This document shows positions 6,311-8,630 of a DNA stretch of 8,630 nucleotides, one piece after another (positions within the stretch are counted from its first letter, which is position 1; every line of letters begins with the position of its first letter). The position numbers and the translations under genes were made by a program. Below the pieces are notes generated by a model that worked only from the letters and a program-made list of their open reading frames with translations, made no database searches and was not told where the DNA came from. Source of the DNA: Burkholderiaceae bacterium (GTDB lineage Bacteria; Pseudomonadota; Gammaproteobacteria; Burkholderiales; Burkholderiaceae_C); the NCBI GenBank assembly GCA_024235855.1, contig JACKLN010000021.1:1-8630 (forward strand), written 5' to 3'.

Positions 6311-6592
6311 ATGATTCATTTCGTAGTGCACGAGGACGGCGACTCGGTGGGGACCATCGTGGTCGAGGGCGTCAAGAAGGGCGCCAAGCTCAATGGCTGG
6401 ATCATGGAACAGGACAGGATGACCTCCCTGTCCACGCGCAGCGACATCCCGATCGGACACAAGGTCGCGCTGAAGAACCTGAAGAAGGATGACACCGTCA
6501 TCAAGTACGGCGTCGACATCGGCCGCGTCGTCGCACCGATCAAGGCGGGCGAGCACCTGCACGTGCACAACGTCAAGACCAAGCGCTGGTGA
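6311..6592 (+). CDS. suyA: SAF-domain small subunit, probable (2R)-sulfolactate sulfo-lyase subunit alpha SuyA
   Basis: This 93-residue cytoplasmic protein is a stand-alone SAF domain of the UxaA N-terminal type. The motifs IPIGHKVAL (46-54), VIKYGVDIGRVVAPIKAGEHLHVHNV (about 63-88) and a C-terminal KTKRW are seen. In altronate dehydratase this domain is the start of one large protein; in sulfolactate sulfo-lyase it is a separate subunit of this size, encoded next to SuyB, as here. The pair would cleave (R)-3-sulfolactate to pyruvate and bisulfite. The gene is first in the operon, with a good Shine-Dalgarno and a leader following a candidate promoter and paired operators. The alternative is the small subunit of an altronate or related sugar-acid hydro-lyase. 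The assignment rests mainly on the large subunit. Confidence 0.75.
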   Translation: MIHFVVHEDGDSVGTIVVEGVKKGAKLNGWIMEQDRMTSLSTRSDIPIGHKVALKNLKKDDTVIKYGVDIGRVVAPIKAGEHLHVHNVKTKRW

Positions 6593-6612
6593 GCCGCGCC
6601 TCCCTGAACCTC

Positions 6613-6617
6613 AAGGA
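6613..6617 (+). promoter_or_regulatory. Ribosome binding site choosing the second ATG of suyB
   Basis: AAGGA is six bases from the ATG at 6624 but directly abuts the in-frame ATG at 6618. The spacing favours 6624 as the start of suyB. Confidence 0.6.
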
Positions 6618-6623
6618 ATGTCC

Positions 6624-7793
6624 ATGATCAACAAGAAGACCACCTTCCTCGGCTACCGGCGCGAGAACGGTCGCGTCGGCGTGCGCAACCACGTCATCAT
6701 CCTGCCCGTCGATGACATCTCCAATGCCGCCTGCGAGGCGGTGGCCAACAACATCCAGGGCACGATGGCGCTGCCCCACCCCTACGGGCGGCTGCAGTTC
6801 GGCGCCGACCTCGATCTTCACTTCCGCACGCTGATCGGCACCGGCGCGAACCCGAACGTCGCCGCCGTGGTGGTGATCGGCATCGAGCCGGGCTGGACGA
6901 AGCTGGTCGTCGACGGCATCGCCAAGACCGGCAAGCCGGTGCAGGGCTTCTCGATCTCGCAGAACGGCGACCACACGACGATCATGAACGCGTCGCGTGC
7001 CGCCCGCGAGATGGTGCAGTGGGCCTCGGAGAAGCAGCGCGAGGTCTGCCCGATCTCCGACCTGTGGGTGTCCACCAAGTGTGGTGAATCCGACACCACC
7101 TCGGGCTGCGGTGCCAACCCGACCGTCGGCAACGCGTTCGACAAGCTCTACAAGCTCGGTACCACGCTGTGCTTCGGCGAAACCAGCGAACTGACCGGCG
7201 GCGAGCACCTGGTGGCCGCCCGCTGCCGGACGCCGGAGGTGCGTGCGCAGTTCATGGACATGTTCAACAAGTACCAGGCCATGATCGACCGTCACAAGAC
7301 GACCGATCTGTCGGAGAGCCAGCCGACCAAGGGCAACATTGCCGGCGGCCTGACGACGATCGAGGAAAAGGCGCTGGGCAACATCCAGAAGATCGGCAAG
7401 AAGTGCAAGGTCGACGGCGTGCTCGACTACGCCGAGACGCCGACCGGCCCGGGCCTGTGGTTCATGCAGTCGAGCTCGGCCGCGGCCGAGATGGTCACGC
7501 TGTGCGCGGCCGCAGGCTACGTGGTGCACTTCTTCCCCACCGGCCAGGGCAACATCGTCGGCAACCCGATCGTGCCTGTCATCAAGATCTGCGCCAACCC
7601 GCGCACGGTGCGCACGATGGGTGAGCACGTGGACGTCGACACCTCGGGGCTGCTGCAGCGCGAGATGAACATGGACGGTGCCGGCGACAAGCTGCTCGAG
7701 TGCATGTTGCGCACGGCGAACGGGCGGCTGACCGCGGCCGAGGCGCTCGGCCACCGCGAGTTCGTGCTGACGCGCCTGTACGAGAGCGCCTGA
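6624..7793 (+). CDS. suyB: UxaA-family large subunit, probable (2R)-sulfolactate sulfo-lyase subunit beta SuyB
   Basis: The 389-residue product is the catalytic partner of the SAF subunit. It belongs to the altronate/galactarate dehydratase superfamily: FLGYRRENGRVGVRNHV (8-24), TKCGESDTTSGCGANPTVG (151-169), GETSELTGGEHL (185-196), GGLTTIEEKALGNIQKIG (241-258), TGPGLWFMQSSSAA (274-287) and the FPTGQGNIVGNPIVPVIK block (304-321). The ESDTTSGCGAN form, the TTIEEKALGNIQKIGKK run and the MQSSSAA stretch fit what I recall of SuyB from Paracoccus and Chromohalobacter better than UxaA, whose length and motifs (SDAYSG) differ. The start is taken as the ATG at 6624 because AAGGA (6613-6617) is six bases upstream; an in-frame ATG at 6618 abuts that site. 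Sulfite release predicts a sulfite exporter or oxidase beyond the window. An altronate-type hydro-lyase cannot be excluded. Confidence 0.78.
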   Translation: MINKKTTFLGYRRENGRVGVRNHVIILPVDDISNAACEAVANNIQGTMALPHPYGRLQFGADLDLHFRTLIGTGANPNVAAVVVIGIEPGWTKLVVDGIAKTGKPVQGFSISQNGDHTTIMNASRAAREMVQWASEKQREVCPISDLWVSTKCGESDTTSGCGANPTVGNAFDKLYKLGTTLCFGETSELTGGEHLVAARCRTPEVRAQFMDMFNKYQAMIDRHKTTDLSESQPTKGNIAGGLTTIEEKALGNIQKIGKKCKVDGVLDYAETPTGPGLWFMQSSSAAAEMVTLCAAAGYVVHFFPTGQGNIVGNPIVPVIKICANPRTVRTMGEHVDVDTSGLLQREMNMDGAGDKLLECMLRTANGRLTAAEALGHREFVLTRLYESA

Positions 7794-8051
7794 GTGACCA
7801 CCAGGCCCGCCATGACCCCGACCCCCGGCGACAAGTTCGGCAGCGCGGCCCTGGTGCTGTCGCTGCTGGTCTTCGGGGTCTTCTTCGCCAACGTGGTCAT
7901 CGGCGGGCCGCTGCGCATGAAACCCTGGCTGAGCGACGTCGGCGAGATGCTGACGCTGTTCGTCGCCGTGGTGCTGTTCGTGGCCGGCACGCTGGCCCGC
8001 GAGGCGGCCGTCCGTCGGCGTGACGCCGGTTCGGCCACGCCCGACCCCTGA
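7794..8051 (+). CDS. Small two-helix inner-membrane protein of unknown function
   Basis: I do not recognise this 85-residue protein. Two hydrophobic stretches are seen, at about 17-37 (AALVLSLLVFGVFFANVVIG) and about 50-68 (GEMLTLFVAVVLFVAGTLA). They are joined by a short loop with GGPLRMKPWLSDV and followed by a basic tail with RRR. The positive-inside rule predicts both ends in the cytoplasm. The GTG at 7794 directly follows the suyB stop, with GAGAG (7782-7786) at Shine-Dalgarno distance; an in-frame ATG at 7812 would give 79 residues. The tight coupling to suyB and the TRAP binding-protein gene downstream imply a role in sulfonate/organic-acid transport or sulfite handling, but this is inference. 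It is too short to be DctQ, which has four helices. Confidence 0.7.
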   Translation: MTTRPAMTPTPGDKFGSAALVLSLLVFGVFFANVVIGGPLRMKPWLSDVGEMLTLFVAVVLFVAGTLAREAAVRRRDAGSATPDP

Positions 8052-8166
8052 CCCTGCGCCGAATGGCGCGACCCGACCCGACCGGCGGCATGGTGGCCGC
8101 TGCCCATCATCCGGCCTGACCGCAGGGCCATCCGTTCCACAACGAACACCTCGCAAGGAGACACCC
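8052..8166 (+). other. Gap before the TRAP binding-protein gene
   Basis: This 115-base gap contains a small hairpin (GCGGC 8085-8089, loop ATGGTG, GCCGC 8096-8100) without a T-run, so it is not a clear terminator. It ends in a strong Shine-Dalgarno, AAGGAG at 8155-8160, six bases before the next ATG. I see no convincing separate promoter, so read-through from suyAB remains likely. Confidence 0.4.
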
Positions 8167-8630
8167 ATGAGCAAGCCGTCGAACCCCTCCACAACCGAAC
8201 TGGACCTGGTGGACGCCCGGGCCGCCGAGCGCCGGCAGTTCCTGCGTGTGGCGCGCAACAGCGGCTTCACGGTGGCCGCGATGGCCGCCGCCGGCGGCAC
8301 GCTGTTCTCGCCGGCCGCCGTGGCGCAGTCGCGCAACGAGGAGTCCGAGCGCGAGAAGGCCGCCAAGCACATCATGACGATCGCGACGGCGTATCAGCTC
8401 GGCGCGTCGCGCAGCTACCCCATCCTGCAGCGCGACTTCAAGGAGAACATCCAGAACGCCACCCGCGGCAAGGTCTACGTGCGCCTGGCGCCGGCCGGTC
8501 AGCTGGGTGCCGGCGGCGCGCTGCCGCAGAAGGTGCAGGAAGGCACGATCCAGGCGGCACAGCACTCGCTGGCCAACTTCGCGCCGTTCGCGCCGGTGGT
8601 GGACATGATCAACCTGCCGTACTTCTGCGG
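8167..8630 (+). CDS. TRAP transporter periplasmic solute-binding protein, DctP family (3' end cut)
   Basis: Only the first 154 residues are in the window. The N-terminus has a twin-arginine-type export signal: ERRQFLRV (21-28), a moderately hydrophobic stretch (about 34-48) and a likely cleavage site after AVA (51-53). The mature part begins the DctP fold: YQLGASRSYPILQRDFKENIQ (about 76-96), the VYVRLAPAGQLGAGGALPQKVQEGTIQAA block (about 103-131) and the VVDMINLPYFC segment (144-154). These proteins capture small carboxylates, and some capture sulfonates, for a DctQ-DctM permease, whose genes are expected downstream. The position after suyAB suggests sulfolactate or 2,3-dihydroxypropane-1-sulfonate as ligand. 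The ATG at 8167 has a near-ideal AAGGAG. An amino-acid ABC binding protein is unlikely. Confidence 0.82.
   Translation, partial: MSKPSNPSTTELDLVDARAAERRQFLRVARNSGFTVAAMAAAGGTLFSPAAVAQSRNEESEREKAAKHIMTIATAYQLGASRSYPILQRDFKENIQNATRGKVYVRLAPAGQLGAGGALPQKVQEGTIQAAQHSLANFAPFAPVVDMINLPYFC

Noticed and set aside
7794..8051. The small membrane protein as DctQ, the small TRAP permease subunit
   Set aside because: DctQ has four helices and about 160 residues or more. This protein has two helices and 85 residues, with no sign of truncation.
8085..8100. Hairpin as an intrinsic terminator between the membrane protein and the TRAP binding-protein gene
   Set aside because: The stem is only five pairs and no T-run follows. 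Operon context argues for read-through.
6573..8375. Minus-strand open frame of 600 residues behind suyB and the TRAP gene
   Set aside because: It is a shadow frame with repetitive His/Arg/Gly/Val content and no domain. The plus strand has strong gene evidence.
1..8630. tRNA or rRNA genes, CRISPR arrays, insertion sequences, prophage or integration sites
   Set aside because: None was seen on reading both strands. There are no regularly spaced repeats, no transposase or integrase motifs, and almost all bases are in recognised genes.

Overview
The window is a dense, very GC-rich stretch of bacterial chromosome. Codon third positions are nearly all G or C, so long open antisense frames lie behind the real genes. 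The gene content (TRAP solute-binding protein with a Tat-like leader, a roughly 296-residue LOG protein, a short TrhO, a SuyAB-like pair) and the base composition suggest a betaproteobacterium of the order Burkholderiales. That placement is inference. I count nine protein genes, two of them cut by the window edges. I see no tRNA, rRNA, CRISPR array, insertion sequence or prophage gene.

Left module (1-2615): a sugar-acid dehydratase of the IlvD/Edd family runs leftwards and lacks its C-terminus. It is divergent from a LacI-family regulator of the GntR (gluconate repressor) type. The 51-base gap carries a near-perfect palindrome of the ATGTTA-N4-TAACAT kind, which touches the dehydratase start codon. 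This looks like a self-contained repressor/operator/enzyme unit for aldonate breakdown.

Middle module (2661-5357): trhO (tRNA U34 hydroxylase, rhodanese type) and an RluA-family pseudouridine synthase form a tight rightward RNA-modification pair. They converge on a leftward LOG-family nucleotide phosphoribohydrolase, and the two 3' ends overlap by 40 bases.

Right module (5378-8630): a GntR/HutC-type (UTRA) regulator is divergent from a probable sulfolactate operon. The order is suyA, suyB ((2R)-sulfolactate sulfo-lyase subunits of the UxaA superfamily), a small two-helix membrane protein, and the start of a TRAP-transporter periplasmic binding protein. The divergent gap holds two matching inverted repeats with centres 30 bases apart, followed by a plausible promoter. 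The simplest reading is uptake of a C3 sulfonate or similar acid by a TRAP system, cleavage to pyruvate and sulfite by SuyAB, and control by the divergent regulator through the paired operators. Altronate-type hydro-lyase chemistry remains an alternative for the SuyAB-like pair.

No wholly new system is evident. The most useful observations are the two predicted regulator/operator pairs, the small uncharacterised membrane protein in the sulfonate operon, the trimmed TrhO C-terminus, the overlapping convergent gene tails, and signs of leaderless starts.
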